Shown here in pieces: positions 40,601 through 48,917 of a DNA stretch of 64,000 nucleotides. Origin of the DNA: Phycisphaerales bacterium (GTDB lineage: Bacteria; Planctomycetota; Phycisphaerae; Sedimentisphaerales; Anaerobacaceae); NCBI GenBank assembly GCA_003141315.1, contig PLLP01000008.1, positions 108,686 through 172,685 on the forward strand, read 5' to 3'. The notes under the pieces were generated by a model that was not told the origin of the DNA, ran no database searches, and was given only the letters and a program-made list of their open reading frames with translations. Made by a program: the position numbers and the translations under genes. Position 1 is the first letter of the stretch; the number at the start of each line of letters is the position of its first letter.

Positions 40601-41935
40601 GAGGCAGTTGCTGCAATTACTGATGGTAACCAGCTCGACCCTGACAACCAGAAAAGTCTCGAGCTGAAAAGCAACTGGCATGCATATAAGATACTGAAGC
40701 TGTCTTACTACGGTAACTGGCAAAATGCTAAACAGCCTATGTATGTCGGCTTACGCGACAAAGCAGGCCATGAGGTCACGATTATACATCCTGACCCGAA
40801 CGTTGTATTGCTTGTCGGTTGGCACGATTGGAGCATTAAGCTCAGCGCATTTTATGCAACTAATCACCTCTTTGACCAGAACAATGTCGCCAGAATTTAT
40901 ATCGGCTTTGGCAACAGAGGTTCTCCGGTTACAGGCGGAAAGGGTGCGGTATTCTTTGACGACATACGTCTCGAAACCGAATCTGTCTGTATTCAGAACT
41001 CTGTCCCCGGCGACTTCGGTTCACGAACATCAAACGTAAGCGACTGCAAGGTCGATGCTAACGATTTGATGAAGTTAACAGAGGTTTGGCTCGGTTCAGT
41101 GCCTACTACACCACTACCTATCATCAGGCTCACTGCCGAGGCAAATATGACTTCACCTGTGACTACCTGGTATAACAGAGGCACCGCAGGCGGCAAGTTT
41201 GATGTCAACACGATAGACACCTATTGTCGGCCTTCAATTGTTACAATCGAAGGCAAGAAAGCTGTCTGGTTTGACCTGAATGATTATATGGTCTGGAGAG
41301 ACACCAAGAAGAACAACAAGACGGCTCCAACCGCAATCACGGGCAAGCCAACCTACACCGTGATATATGACGTCTGGACGCTTAGTGTTCCGGATGAGCA
41401 ATGTGTCATATCCTGGGCAAGACGTCATGACGATGGCAACGACTTGTCAGGTACATGTGCCTCCTTCAATTACGGCAGCAGTGCCTCGTATGGTGCAGCT
41501 ACTCACTGGGATCAGCCTAATGATATAGGCTTTGACCGTGGCGTACCGGCTGCTCATACATGGCATACTATCGCCGACTCCTACAAGACTAACGATCCTA
41601 ACATCACTAACGGCACAGAGACTGTTGTAGTTGATGGTATTCGCTCCACAAGAGAGAATAACAGGACGCTTGTCATCCGTAGCGGCGACCCGGTGGTTCT
41701 GGGAACATACAACATCCCTATCACCAGTGAGCCGAATAAGATTGTGCCCGACATGGGACGTACCTACAAAGGCGCAATCGCCAAGATTGAGGTCTATGAT
41801 TATGCTATGACGGCTGGACAAATGGCTATGGTTATGGGTTCATCTATTGATATGAAGAAGGACAACGTCATTGACTTTAAGGACCTTGCTCTCTTTGCCA
41901 AACAGTGGTTGGTTGGACCAATACTGTGGCCGTAA
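37676..41935 (+). CDS. Giant secreted multidomain protein with split dockerin-like module
   Basis: 1419 residues from the ATG at 37676, fixed by AAAGGAGG; upstream in-frame codons lie in the structured leader. The signal peptide covers about 1-24 (TSQAG). Two concanavalin-like/DUF1349-type domains (about 25-285 and 490-725; 'DDFNT...W', 'FTATVHLTSF', 'AEFDNF') alternate with Fn3-like units marked by YYWRVDEV and VWNFTT (about 290-480 and 730-860). A further carbohydrate-binding-like domain spans about 870-1105. One dockerin-like half (SDCKVDANDLMKLTEVWLG) lies at about 1120-1140. A LamG-like domain follows (about 1145-1385). The second half (NVIDFKDLALFAKQWL) forms the C-terminus. It is probably a surface or extracellular glycan-binding protein; no catalytic site was recognised. 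Confidence 0.85.
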   Translation: MSKKFIGSLAFVLILSFVVTSQAGVLLWDDFNTPLDYKAIASGSGLLPGTPWDGFVLRCGAAWAKTRIVHWEANGAPNRCMYIRTTDQSWTGYTGTSPGWMMYKNVVGDFTATVHLTSFTGPGWGYGNTYVNYNNAGLMVRKPAPTPAMPLPLNYRDGTCRKENWFSNDYFPPWDINGNELRYCENGYRTDIQDPNRKNQSGNSLHWNAGRWLKLKCVKDTLSAYWSYDGVSWNALSLADPAMFYRPDIKDGNGMRQVGLFQCQYGAASAWAEFDNFRLLARLTGQAWYPDPNVDAENVDTDVVLKWDKWDATITSHNIYFSETFSDVNTGQASVKHVRYTNSYDPCGPSSNPRLKIATEYYWRVDEVNSSHTYAGDVWNFTTDRGVALNPNPSDNSVGVDEITTTTVQWTPYKAALAASGGQVLYISTDFNDVNEEKPAAGPHNLLGTANSYPVTLLKNTMYFWKVNTDCGTLGFAKGDVWNFTTVFEAPACDDFDTAGWDYIQDYSFTGTLWDGLVGEEFVSELNTDHCAGCLYMKTSSCSWGGANTGVLLYKEIVGPFVATVEVKMYPGLDGTPSAALAWCAIMARISDVTLGGPGEDWIAVAYCPVYALFGNRGDLNGWYTNTNEQFFGENGLGYNAGRFLQMNYVGNGKFYLRISLDGTTWQLLNPLDQPTVAGNQIKVNPTVMDQWDGIPLQVGLAACTFNSGAEAEFAFDNFCIGRIPTPFGYGPSPSSGGGMNPMIQNLSWNSGDFANYEELYFGTTSNAVTIAGHGNPEYKGTTNPGGPVYNPNIIGIDPGVLPAYKKYSYAIGDYVALQMGQTYYWRVDQVQASPPQTWTGTIWNFTLLNYAVIDNFERFASSGSQDEQSPLFNPPANNTLRKTWIDGRFDVVWPGQPDPPNDGTSGSYVQVNVDPCDGKTTELPFSDSNNFANGGSKSMKFYYDNGGDVNWMNSLQLVNAGRDLYWHYAAPKYSEAVAAITDGNQLDPDNQKSLELKSNWHAYKILKLSYYGNWQNAKQPMYVGLRDKAGHEVTIIHPDPNVVLLVGWHDWSIKLSAFYATNHLFDQNNVARIYIGFGNRGSPVTGGKGAVFFDDIRLETESVCIQNSVPGDFGSRTSNVSDCKVDANDLMKLTEVWLGSVPTTPLPIIRLTAEANMTSPVTTWYNRGTAGGKFDVNTIDTYCRPSIVTIEGKKAVWFDLNDYMVWRDTKKNNKTAPTAITGKPTYTVIYDVWTLSVPDEQCVISWARRHDDGNDLSGTCASFNYGSSASYGAATHWDQPNDIGFDRGVPAAHTWHTIADSYKTNDPNITNGTETVVVDGIRSTRENNRTLVIRSGDPVVLGTYNIPITSEPNKIVPDMGRTYKGAIAKIEVYDYAMTAGQMAMVMGSSIDMKKDNVIDFKDLALFAKQWLVGPILWP

Positions 41936-41982
41936 TTGAGGAATGCTAAACCGTATTTAACGGATTAGTTACTCAGCAATTC

Positions 41983-42019
41983 AGGGCCTGCTCGATTTTC
42001 AGAGCAGGCCCTTTTTATT
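41983..42019 (+). terminator. Intrinsic terminator of the giant secreted gene
   Basis: An 11-bp perfect stem AGGGCCTGCTC / GAGCAGGCCCT with an 8-base loop, followed by TTTTTATTT. Confidence 0.92.
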
Positions 42020-42089
42020 TACACTAATCTGCCTCGCCTCTGAAAAAAATCGGAATTTGGCTCGCTCGCAGCCGGAGCAGCCTGTCGTC

Positions 42090-42133
42090 CATAGTTCGGG
42101 GTCTGTTGTCTTGAGTATTGGGTCTGGTGTCTT
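42090..42133. repeat. GTCTGTTGTCTTGAGT-type repeat
   Basis: GGGGTCTGTTGTCTTGAG / TATTGGGTCTGGTGTCTTT, the family seen at 22482-22532. The rest of this 305-base gap holds the terminator and the promoter for the next gene. Confidence 0.6.
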
Positions 42134-42147
42134 TAATAATTTGCCCG

Positions 42148-42175
42148 TTGCACTTCAGTAAATATATATTATGAT
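42148..42175 (+). promoter_or_regulatory. Putative promoter for the YhaM-like gene
   Basis: TTGCAC (42148-42153), 16-base spacer, TATGAT (42170-42175). The ATG lies 66 bases further on, after a CCGGAG SD. Confidence 0.45.
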
Positions 42176-42240
42176 ATATCCATAAACAGTGGTGATGAAA
42201 ATATATTTTTGCCTGAAAAACTATTATCCGGAGCACTTAA

Positions 42241-43206
42241 ATGCCGCACAAGCTTATCAAGGAAATCGAGCCGGGACAAACAATTAACGATATCTACATC
42301 TTAAAAGAGCCTATCCTGCGAAGCACTACAAAAGGCGACCTCTATATTGCAATGTATCTGGGCGACCGTAGCGGCCAGCTTAACGGGCGAATGTGGCAGG
42401 CAACCGAAGCTGTTTATCAATCGCTACCCAAACCGAGCGGCTTTGCGTATATACAGGGCAGAAGTGAAATCTATCAGAACAATCTCCAGATTGTTATTAA
42501 TAGCATCGCTCCTGCCGATGCGGCCAGGATTAACCTCGACGATTATCTGCCGCGAACCGACAAAGACACCGACCTGCTTTTCAGCCAAATCAGGGAAATC
42601 CTCGCGAAGATAAAAAACTCGCAGATAAAGGCGATTGTAAATGAATTCCTGGCAGATAAGCCCCTTATGGAGAAATTTAAAAAAGCCCCTGCTGCAATAA
42701 AAGTGCATCATGCTTTTCTGGGCGGTCTCCTCGAACATACGAATTCAATGCTCAAGGCCGCTGCTGCGATACTGCCGCTTTATCCTCATCTTCAGGCTGA
42801 CCTGGTCCTGGCGGGAATTTTTCTGCACGATATCGGTAAAACCGAAGAGTTCACTTACGATACGGTTTTTGCATACTCCGATTCAGGGCAATTGTTAGGC
42901 CATATTGCACAGGGACTGCTGATGTTGAAGCAAAAGGCGGATAACCTCGCCGACAAGAAGCAGCCCATCGAACAGGCAACGCTGGATGCAATCGGGCATA
43001 TTATTTTGTCGCACCACGGCCAATACGAATTCGGCTCTCCCAAATTACCCGCTACCGCTGAAGCCTATATGGTCAATTACATTGACGACCTCGATGCAAA
43101 GCTCGGCCAGGTAACCGATGCCATTGAGAATGAAAACAATGATTCGAACTGGACAAGCTGGCAAAGAACTCTCGAAACCCGCCTTTACAAAAAGAGGATT
43201 GAATAA
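42241..43206 (+). CDS. YhaM-like 3'-5' exoribonuclease (OB fold + HD domain)
   Basis: 321 residues, matching YhaM of Firmicutes. The N-terminal OB-fold (about 10-100; TTKGDLYIAMYLGDRSGQLN) binds nucleic acid. The HD phosphohydrolase domain carries HHAFLGGLLEHT (about 158-170), FLHDIGK (about 197-203) and SHHG (about 258-261) as metal ligands. It probably trims RNA, or single-stranded DNA, from the 3' end in the cytoplasm. It has its own promoter and is not obviously in an operon. Confidence 0.88.
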   Translation: MPHKLIKEIEPGQTINDIYILKEPILRSTTKGDLYIAMYLGDRSGQLNGRMWQATEAVYQSLPKPSGFAYIQGRSEIYQNNLQIVINSIAPADAARINLDDYLPRTDKDTDLLFSQIREILAKIKNSQIKAIVNEFLADKPLMEKFKKAPAAIKVHHAFLGGLLEHTNSMLKAAAAILPLYPHLQADLVLAGIFLHDIGKTEEFTYDTVFAYSDSGQLLGHIAQGLLMLKQKADNLADKKQPIEQATLDAIGHIILSHHGQYEFGSPKLPATAEAYMVNYIDDLDAKLGQVTDAIENENNDSNWTSWQRTLETRLYKKRIE

Positions 43207-43683
43207 ACTTTACACCTCATTAACAAAAATCGGGAGGAAGTGATAAGTTTGCGAAATGTGCCGGCGCCCGCTTGTCCGTACCGCAACAAGTCTAACCAAA
43301 CAAACGCAATTACAGAAACGGCCCAGCCGGCCCCCCGATGTATGGCAGCTGGACCGCTACTTTTATATAAGTGTGGGTGCTCTCTGAAATTTTTTTATCC
43401 GGCTTCTCCAGCCTTTTATAAATCATCGGTCGTTTCAAACAGTCACGCAATAGTCTAATAACACCGGTGACAATACTCTGTCACTCTTTATTGAAATATT
43501 CTAAAATAGCCTTGCCTGTGTAGTCTTCCCGCCTGCCTGCAGTGAGCAAAATCGAAATGTCGAAGGGGAACGAACCAAAATAATGAACTTGTGCTGATTT
43601 GTGAGGTAGTGGGATTTTTCGCTGCGAAGCACAAATCGAAATAAAAATTTGATTTAGTTTTACCAGCAAACCCAAAAGCTGCT
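43207..43683. other. 477-base intergenic region
   Basis: No convincing gene. A TGACAATACTCTGTCA palindrome lies near 43466, and a CCTGCCTGCAG...AAATGTCGAAGGGGAA stretch at 43534-43572 resembles the dispersed repeats. A short GTG frame at 43240 was judged spurious. Confidence 0.4.
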
Positions 43684-44514
43684 TCAGATATGATGTGCTG
43701 GCAGACTAGCCTTTAGTGTAATACCTGTAAAACGCCAGACTTTTTCAAATTGCTGGCGGGTCATCTGCGTCTTTCCAAACACAGGGTCGGCAAGAAATAC
43801 GTCCTTGTCGCCTACCTTGAGAACAACAATGCAGTGGTCTGTAAGAAATGAACTTTTGATAATAGCCAGTGTTAAATCGGCACTCTTGAGCTGCTCGACC
43901 GAATCAAAATGGCGGAAGTGACAATCGAGCCCCCTGTCGCCGTAGCAGCTGCGTAGCGTATCTTCCAAACATACTGGAAGCGTTCCTGTAATCGGGTTCG
44001 AATAAGAAAGGAAGGCAAGCCGGCCCTCGTTGGCCGAAAAACCGAGCTTCCCAAGCGCCGTGACTGCCGCCGCTGGAGCACACGTAAAATTGGTGCTCTG
44101 CAGGCAGATGCCGTCAGAATCGAGAATCGTCGGTAAGCTCAGCAGCCTCTCTTTCATCAGGCTGGGCATCAAAAGCGGCAATACCGCAAACCAGATTACA
44201 AAAACCGCCATTAAAATGTATAAAGCCACCTTTTGATATAAATGCCTGAGGCGGGCGATCGGCGTAGTCAGGCCGACCGTTATCGCTAATGCCAGGACGA
44301 CAAATCGAAACCGCCCTGCCAGAAGAAACGAAAACGGCGGAATGAAAACCAGAACATGGAAAAACCGCACCGCCGCCAGCAAAAAAAGCAGCACCATCGG
44401 GACAGTGCAACCCCACAACCAGTTATTCCCCTTTGCACGTGAAATTTTCAGGCCGACATAAACGCCGAAAAAAGCAACGCACAAAAGTCCTATCGCATCA
44501 CCCAAGGAATTCAT
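43684..44514 (-). CDS. Membrane-anchored C39-like cysteine peptidase
   Basis: 276 residues. The N-terminal 118 residues form about four transmembrane helices. A papain-like C39 domain follows with Q139 (oxyanion), Cys145 in STNFTCAPAAAVTALG, His227 in LTDHCIVVL and Asp243 in LADPVFGK. C39 domains cut double-glycine leaders of bacteriocins or exported peptides, usually within ABC transporters; here the domain is fused to a membrane anchor instead. No substrate or transporter gene adjoins. SD GAGGG precedes the ATG. It is divergent from xseA. Confidence 0.82.
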   Translation of the reverse strand: MNSLGDAIGLLCVAFFGVYVGLKISRAKGNNWLWGCTVPMVLLFLLAAVRFFHVLVFIPPFSFLLAGRFRFVVLALAITVGLTTPIARLRHLYQKVALYILMAVFVIWFAVLPLLMPSLMKERLLSLPTILDSDGICLQSTNFTCAPAAAVTALGKLGFSANEGRLAFLSYSNPITGTLPVCLEDTLRSCYGDRGLDCHFRHFDSVEQLKSADLTLAIIKSSFLTDHCIVVLKVGDKDVFLADPVFGKTQMTRQQFEKVWRFTGITLKASLPAHHI

Positions 44515-44657
44515 AAGCTTTTTCCCTCAAAACCACCCAAATCATCCTACCAAAATTCAGCTGAAAAATCAAGAAAATTCCCTCAAATAACCTGTGTTTC
44601 CATTAAGAAATCAACGGGGTTGATAAAATCAGCCTTTTGAATATAATATCATAATAT

Positions 44658-46013
44658 ATGGCAAAAAAAGAACTTACAATATACACCGTCAGCCAGCTCA
44701 CCTCGCTGATAAAAGCGGCATTGGAGGAGGTTTTGCCGCCAAAAGTATTGGTAGCGGGTGAAATCAGCGACTGGAAAATTCACTATTCGAGCGGGCATTG
44801 TTATTTTTCTCTCAAAGACGAAAACGCCGTCCTGCCATGCGTTATGTGGGCAAGCGATTTCAAAAATGTAAAATTTAAACCCGAAAACGGACTGTCCTGC
44901 ATAGCTAAAGGCTTTATTAATGTTTATCCCCCGCAGGGCAAATATCAGTTCTATGTCGAAAAACTCGAACCCGCAGGCGTCGGCGCATTGCAGCTCGCCT
45001 TCGAACAGATGCGAAAACGCCTCGAGGCCGAGGGCCTGTTCAACGAAAACCACAAAAGACCCCTGCCGAAATACCCGATGCGAATTGGGATACTCACAAG
45101 CGAATCCGGCGCCGCTTTACACGACATCGCAGACAGCATTCAATCCAGATGGCCTTGCGCGAAATTATTTTTATATCCCGTTCTTGTCCAGGGCGAAGGC
45201 GCAGCTGAAGATATCGCAGCAGCCCTGAAAAACGTCAACAGGCAAAACACCAAATTGAAATTAGATGTCCTTATCGTCGGTCGCGGCGGCGGTTCGCTCG
45301 AAGATTTGTGGGCTTTCAACGAGGAAGTCGTTGCCCGTGCGATTTTTGCATCAAAAACACCTGTCATCAGCGCCGTCGGCCACGAGGTCGATATAACGAT
45401 TGCAGATTTGGTCGCTGATGCAAGGGCATCTACGCCGACAAAAGCCGGCGTAATTGCCGTACCGGATAAAAATGAAGTATTAAAACAGATAGCCAATTGC
45501 CAAAGCAGACTGTCCGCCAATTTAAAATCGGTTTTGCAGCTCTACAGGGAAAATCTGGAAACGATTCTTGCAAGCAGGGTATTCAAAACTCCACAGCTTA
45601 TTGTTCAGAACAGGCAACAATGGGTCGATGATCTAACAATGAAAATGAAGGTCTCCGTAAGACAATATTTCGCAACGGCTAAAGAAATCCTGCGAAAAAA
45701 CCTGGAGCTGATTGTCAGAATTGAGCCGCATCGATTACTCGGCAAAAAAACCGTCGAGCTTAACGAACTAAAAAACCGCTCGGCAACGGCTGTTGCGACT
45801 GCTGTTCATAAACTTACGGTAAATCTGACGGCACAGGCGAATCGGCTGGGAGGACTGAATCCAAAATCGGTTCTTAACCGCGGATACAGCATCACCAAAA
45901 ATAAAAAGACAGGACTGCTGATAAAAAAACCCGGCGACGTCGAACTCGGGGACATAATTATAACAGAATTAGCCGAGCAAAATTTGATTGAAAGCAAAGC
46001 GATAAAGAAGTAA
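44658..46013 (+). CDS. xseA: Exodeoxyribonuclease VII large subunit
   Basis: 451 residues. The N-terminal OB fold (about 1-105; VLVAGEISDWKIHYSSGHCYFSLKD) is followed by the catalytic domain with GILTSESGAALHDI and VDVLIVGRGGGSLEDLW-type motifs, VISAVGHEVDITIADLVAD, then a long coiled-coil (about 280-400) that binds XseB. It degrades single-stranded DNA from both ends in repair. xseB follows 67 bases later. No SD is evident before the ATG. Confidence 0.96.
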   Translation: MAKKELTIYTVSQLTSLIKAALEEVLPPKVLVAGEISDWKIHYSSGHCYFSLKDENAVLPCVMWASDFKNVKFKPENGLSCIAKGFINVYPPQGKYQFYVEKLEPAGVGALQLAFEQMRKRLEAEGLFNENHKRPLPKYPMRIGILTSESGAALHDIADSIQSRWPCAKLFLYPVLVQGEGAAEDIAAALKNVNRQNTKLKLDVLIVGRGGGSLEDLWAFNEEVVARAIFASKTPVISAVGHEVDITIADLVADARASTPTKAGVIAVPDKNEVLKQIANCQSRLSANLKSVLQLYRENLETILASRVFKTPQLIVQNRQQWVDDLTMKMKVSVRQYFATAKEILRKNLELIVRIEPHRLLGKKTVELNELKNRSATAVATAVHKLTVNLTAQANRLGGLNPKSVLNRGYSITKNKKTGLLIKKPGDVELGDIIITELAEQNLIESKAIKK

Positions 46014-46080
46014 AAATTAAATATCACAACAGTGCCCCGACCGTGAGGAAGGGGTTAAAAAGGGACAAAGGAAAAAGGAT

Positions 46081-46299
46081 ATGGCGGAAAACAAGGAAAA
46101 CAATAATATAAGCAAACTGACCTTCGAGCAGGCCATTACAGAATTGACCGGCATTGTCGAAAAGATTGAGCTGGGCAAAATACCGCTGCAGGAAAGTATC
46201 GAGCAATACGAAAAGGGAATGGCCCTGATTAAACACTGCCGTGACATACTGCAAAAGGCCGAAAAGAAAATCGAACAAATCTCGAAGGAAAAAGAATAA
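46081..46299 (+). CDS. xseB: Exodeoxyribonuclease VII small subunit
   Basis: 72 residues, the usual size. LTFEQAITELTGIVEKIELG, then KIPLQESIEQYEKGMALIKHC is the diagnostic two-helix hairpin that coats the XseA coiled-coil. AAGG precedes the ATG. It completes the xseAB operon. Confidence 0.96.
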   Translation: MAENKENNNISKLTFEQAITELTGIVEKIELGKIPLQESIEQYEKGMALIKHCRDILQKAEKKIEQISKEKE

Positions 46300-46383
46300 C
46301 GAATTCGGAACAATATAAAAAGCGTCCGCAGAAGGCGGACTCCTCAATTTTGATTTTTTATTTTTTATATTTTATATTTCTAT

Positions 46384-46467
46384 GCGAGCGTGGCGGAACT
46401 GGCATACGCGCAAGGCTTAGGACCTTGTGTCCGTAAGGACGTGGAGGTTCAACTCCTCTCGCTCGCA
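46384..46467 (+). tRNA. tRNA-Leu (anticodon UAG)
   Basis: 84 bases. Acceptor arms GCGAGCG/CGCTCGC, D-arm GCGG...GGC, anticodon stem CAAGG/CCTTG with loop CTTAGGA (anticodon TAG at 46418-46420) and a long variable arm GTCC-GTAA-GGAC typical of class II tRNA-Leu. GGTTCAA lies in the T-loop. The discriminator is A and CCA is not encoded. Confidence 0.97.
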
Positions 46468-46496
46468 GTGAAGTGCAATAAGTAATTATTGGGTTA

Positions 46497-47021
46497 TTGC
46501 TTGAAGTGAAAGATAGCGATTTCAAACTCGATGTTCGACTCACAGCCGAACAGGTAGCCGAACGTATTTCGTCTGTCCTGGACAAAGATGGTTTTTTTCT
46601 AATCATACCACGAGGAGACAAACCTCTCATTGGCAAGGTCAGAGGCTCAACATTTTGCGTCCGCAAGAGGAAGGATTATGCGAATTCATGGAGCCCCCTA
46701 TTATTCGGCGGCATCGAGCCGGTAGATTCGGGGTGCATAATCAAAGGTAAGTTTAGGTTACATGCTTTTGTGAGAATTTTTACAATCATTTGGTTCGGAA
46801 TGATATTTTTCTTTGTTGCGATTGGAATCATGACGGCCTTCATGGAATCACTGAAAGACAAGTTTGATCCAAAGACTTTACTTGTCGTTTTTGTACCAAT
46901 GATGCTGATAATTGGGTACGTGTATCTTGCAAGATGGGGCAAAAAACAAGGGGAGCAGGAGGCTGACGGTATTCGGGAGATTATGCGGGAGCTATTTAAG
47001 GATGTATTGAGCAATAAATAA
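46497..47021 (+). CDS. Two-helix membrane protein of unknown function
   Basis: 174 residues if the TTG at 46497 is used; the GTG at 46506 (codon 4) is an alternative. An in-frame TAA lies at 46479, so the start must be in this short stretch. A cytoplasmic N-terminal domain of about 90 residues (GFFLIIPRGDKPLIGKVRG, RKRKDYANSWSPLLFGG) leads to two transmembrane helices (about 92-115 and 127-146) and a charged tail. I do not recognise the family. It begins 30 bases after the tRNA and ends 21 bases before the purine permease gene. Confidence 0.6.
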   Translation: MLEVKDSDFKLDVRLTAEQVAERISSVLDKDGFFLIIPRGDKPLIGKVRGSTFCVRKRKDYANSWSPLLFGGIEPVDSGCIIKGKFRLHAFVRIFTIIWFGMIFFFVAIGIMTAFMESLKDKFDPKTLLVVFVPMMLIIGYVYLARWGKKQGEQEADGIREIMRELFKDVLSNK

Positions 47022-47042
47022 CCGTTTATACGGAAGTCGAAT

Positions 47043-48374
47043 ATGGCGGGTGATTATTTTGAGTTGAGGGCGAGGGGAACGAACGTCAGGACGGAAATCG
47101 TCGCAGGCCTGACGACATTCCTCACGATGGCATACATCATTTTCGCAAACCCCGCAATACTGGGCGACAGGACCGGAATGGACCGCACCACCCTTATTGC
47201 CGTCACCTGCATCGTTAGTGCAATTGCGACATTTATTACAGGTTTTTTCGCCAACGCACCGATAGCAATGGCCCCGGGCATGGGCATGAACGCCTTCTTC
47301 GCATACCTCGTCGGCAGCGGCAAAATGGACTGGCAGACCGGCTTAGGCGTAGTTTTCCTTTCAGGGTTTTTATTCCTTATTTTAACAATTCTGGGCCTGC
47401 GAAAAAGAATCGTCGAGGCCATACCCGTATCGCTCATCTCCGCCATCGCTGTCGGAATCGGATTATTTATCACGTTTATCGGCCTGCAAAAACTGGGCAT
47501 TGTCGTCAAAGATGAGATTACCCTCGTAAGAGCCGCCCCGCTTAATAAAACAATCTTAATCGGGCTGTTTGGTCTCCTTATTATGCTTATTTTCGAAATG
47601 AAAAAAATCAGCGGCGGCCTTATCGTCGGCATCCTCGCATCAACCATTCTGGCTGTTCTCTTCGATAAAACAGTCGCCCTGCCAAAGCAGATTATAACAA
47701 CGAATTTCAATATCAGCCAACTTGCTTTCAAACTCGATATCCTGGCGGCTATCAAGTGGAGTTTTGTCGGCAGCATTTTGACTTTTATGTTTATGGCTTT
47801 ATTTGACGGCATCGGCACTCTCGTTGCCTGCTGTCATCAGGCCAGAATGGTTGACCAGGAAAACAGGATAAAAGGACTCGACAGGCTACTCGGAATCGAC
47901 GCTGCCGCTTCAATGATAGGCGCTGTGCTTGGCACTTCCACAACCACTGCCTACATCGAGTCGGCGGCGGGTATCGAGCAGGGAGGCAGAACCGGCCTTA
48001 CTTCCATCGTCACCGCTGCCTGTTTTGTCCTGTCTATGCTGCTGGTGCCTCTCGTAATGATTGTGCCGGTTTATGCCACCGCACCGGCGTTGATTATGGT
48101 CGGCCTTTTTATGGCTAAAGAGGTAAAAAAAATCGATTTCGAAAATCTCGAAGAAGGCTTTCCTTCTTTTATTATTGTCGTGATGATTGCTTTAAGCTAC
48201 AGTATCAGCACCGGCATCGCCTTCGGTTTTATTTCTTATACGATAATTAAAACCATCAGAGGCCGGGCAGGACAAATTAAGCCCACAATGTGGGTTGTCG
48301 CAGTTCTTTGTCTCGCGTTTTTGATGCTTGATAAAATTTCAGAACTTATAAAGGTCCTTACGACCTCGCAATAA
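47043..48374 (+). CDS. NCS2-family purine permease (AzgA/PbuG type)
   Basis: 443 residues with about 12-14 membrane segments. RGTNVRTEIVAGLTTFLTMAY, NAPIAMAPGMGMNAFFAY and FDGIGTLVACCHQA, plus the GTSTTTAYIESAAGI motif, identify the AzgA-like adenine/guanine/hypoxanthine proton symporters. It imports purine bases across the inner membrane. SD GGAAG precedes the ATG. Confidence 0.93.
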   Translation: MAGDYFELRARGTNVRTEIVAGLTTFLTMAYIIFANPAILGDRTGMDRTTLIAVTCIVSAIATFITGFFANAPIAMAPGMGMNAFFAYLVGSGKMDWQTGLGVVFLSGFLFLILTILGLRKRIVEAIPVSLISAIAVGIGLFITFIGLQKLGIVVKDEITLVRAAPLNKTILIGLFGLLIMLIFEMKKISGGLIVGILASTILAVLFDKTVALPKQIITTNFNISQLAFKLDILAAIKWSFVGSILTFMFMALFDGIGTLVACCHQARMVDQENRIKGLDRLLGIDAAASMIGAVLGTSTTTAYIESAAGIEQGGRTGLTSIVTAACFVLSMLLVPLVMIVPVYATAPALIMVGLFMAKEVKKIDFENLEEGFPSFIIVVMIALSYSISTGIAFGFISYTIIKTIRGRAGQIKPTMWVVAVLCLAFLMLDKISELIKVLTTSQ

Positions 48375-48438
48375 AGTGATGTAAGTACTTGATAATGCTA
48401 AAGTTATAACCAAATATTATTTTAGTTGAGATGGACAA

Positions 48439-48900
48439 TTGGAAATCAAAATTATAAGTCCGGCCTTCGAAGATGGCGCACTGATACCGAAAAAATATAC
48501 CTGCGATGGCAAAAATATCTCACCGCCGTTGAAATGGGGTTCGCTGCCGAGCGGCACCGAAAGCATCGTAATCATCTGCGAAGACCCTGATGCACCAGCA
48601 GGAACCTGGGTTCACTGGATTTTATTTAACCTGCCCGCAGATTGCAGAGAGCTTGCGGAAAATATTCCCGATGATGAGACCCTACCCGACGGCACAAGGC
48701 AGGGAATCAACGATTTCGGCTCTATCGGCTACGGCGGCCCCTGCCCGCCCTGGGGAACACACAGATACCTCTTTAAAATTTTCGCCCTCGATGGAACTAT
48801 TGATATTGTACATCTCGCAGACAAAAAATTCCTGATACTCGTTATGGAAGGCCGAATCATTGCAGAGGGCTGCCTTACCGGAAAATACCAAAAAAAGTAA
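48439..48900 (+). CDS. YbhB/YbcL family Raf-kinase-inhibitor-like protein
   Basis: 153 residues from a TTG start. KYTCDGKNISPPLKWG, SIVIICEDPDAPAGTWVHW (the ligand-pocket Asp-Pro-Asp and His), NDFGSIGYGGPCPPWGTHRY and a terminal ALDG motif are the PEBP signature. These soluble proteins bind phosphate-like or lipid ligands; the cellular role in bacteria is unsettled. It lies 64 bases after the permease and may share its transcript. Confidence 0.93.
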   Translation: MEIKIISPAFEDGALIPKKYTCDGKNISPPLKWGSLPSGTESIVIICEDPDAPAGTWVHWILFNLPADCRELAENIPDDETLPDGTRQGINDFGSIGYGGPCPPWGTHRYLFKIFALDGTIDIVHLADKKFLILVMEGRIIAEGCLTGKYQKK

Positions 48901-48917
48901 ATCTGCGAGTACCGCGA

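Noticed and set aside
43240..43458. 72-codon GTG frame
   Set aside because: SD spacing of about two bases, Cys/Pro/Ser-rich sequence without family resemblance, and dispersed repeat motifs nearby.
46384..47021. tRNA-Leu as an attachment site for an integrated island
   Set aside because: No integrase gene and no repeated tRNA 3' end were seen downstream; the following genes are an unknown membrane protein and housekeeping genes.
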